This document shows positions 63,645 to 64,000 of a stretch of DNA of 64,000 nucleotides, piece by piece; the stretch's first letter is position 1, and each line of letters opens with the position of its first letter. This DNA comes from Chalciporus piperatus (Eukaryota; Basidiomycota; Agaricomycetes; Boletales; Boletaceae). The stretch is from NCBI GenBank assembly GCA_038093975.1, contig JBBPTG010000046.1, forward strand, positions 106,865 to 170,864. The letters are read 5' to 3'. The position numbers and the translations under genes are program-made. The notes below the pieces were generated by a model that searched no databases, was not told the DNA's origin, and was given only the letters and a program-made list of their open reading frames with translations.

Positions 63645-64000
63645 CCACGTGATTCCAGCTTGTTTAAGGCCATATAGTGCGCGTTGAAGTTTAAGAACTT
63701 TGCCGGCTAACTCAGGTGTGGCAAAACCTTCTGGGAATTCCATATAGATTTCTTCTTCCAGTGGACCATATAGATATGCGGAACGCACGTCTAGTCCAGT
63801 GATATGCCAATCTTCTAGAGCGGCGAGTGCAAGCATCATTCGCACAGTCTCAAATCGAACAACTGGAGAGAAGATCTCATCATAGTCTATTCCTTCGATC
63901 TGGGAAAAACCCTTCGCAACCAATCTGGCGCGTTTACGACCGTCGGATTTGACATCAAAGACCCATCGGTTTTTAATAACTTTCCGATTTTTAGGTCTGT
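63645..64000 (-). pseudogene. Copia RT fragment (second Copia element), runs off the window
   Basis: Minus strand, frame open from the window edge: KNRWVFDVKSDGRKRARLVA, GFSQIEGIDYDEIFSPVVR, LDVRSAYLYGPLEEEIYMEF, LYGLKQAGITW, then cut by the Gypsy III 3' LTR. It is closely related to, but distinct from, the RT at 44734-45394. The remaining RT part is not found at the left side of Gypsy III. Confidence 0.88.

Overview
The window is eukaryotic and comes from a filamentous basidiomycete, most likely an Agaricomycete. The genic part shows very short GT-AG introns (about 50-60 bp), a RAD50 gene split into 22 exons, and a mushroom-type F-box gene. The rest is filled with KDZ and Plavaka-like transposases, chromodomain Ty3/Gypsy elements, Copia elements and a tyrosine-recombinase retroelement. 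No rRNA, tRNA, CRISPR array or prokaryotic-style operon was found.

Layout. 1-5389 is the 3' part of a Ty3/Gypsy element (Gypsy I), split by a hAT-type MITE; it cuts a host gene that was divergent from RAD50. 5390-18897 is the only host-like stretch: a truncated gene, RAD50 (5893-11252), an RGS-domain membrane protein gene (11817-14019), a GNAT acetyltransferase pseudogene (15009-15600), an F-box gene (16608-18077) and a broken TFIIIC small-subunit gene (18607-18897, minus). 19259-23393 holds a truncated hAT MITE, a 34-bp minisatellite and an internally deleted KDZ transposase gene. 23394-29448 is Gypsy II (minus), with intact target-site duplications (TSDs) and apparently identical LTRs, but missing about 1.7 kb of coding sequence and carrying a solo LTR. 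29449-30764 is minisatellite. 33003-37927 is a DIRS/Ngaro-like element (gag, RT-RNase H, tyrosine recombinase) split by a solo LTR. 37928-53224 is a deep nest in a kinase-like gene remnant: solo LTRs, hAT MITEs, a Copia element and TIR elements. 53225-63644 is Gypsy III (plus), nearly intact but hit by a TIR element in its third ORF. 63645-64000 is a Copia RT fragment running off the window.

The most unusual component is a family of TIR elements (30765-33002, 38555-41340, 50243-51997, 59574-62802, and a remnant ending at 52721). They share CATCAGGAAAAA termini and, where testable, 2-bp TSDs. One carries Plavaka-like transposase exons. One has captured exons of the proteasome subunit gene RPN1. 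Most carry arrays of a two-hairpin repeat with compensatory changes in its second hairpin, and three carry a 40-62 bp palindrome near that array.

Other points: Gypsy II and III carry a 12-nt self-complementarity between the LTR and the primer site that suggests Tf1/sushi-type self-priming. The Copia primer site looks complementary to the anticodon arm of initiator tRNA-Met. All three Gypsy elements carry an extra ORF after pol. The solo LTRs related to Gypsy I carry 7-8 copies of TGACTCA. LTR identities and motif counts were read by eye.
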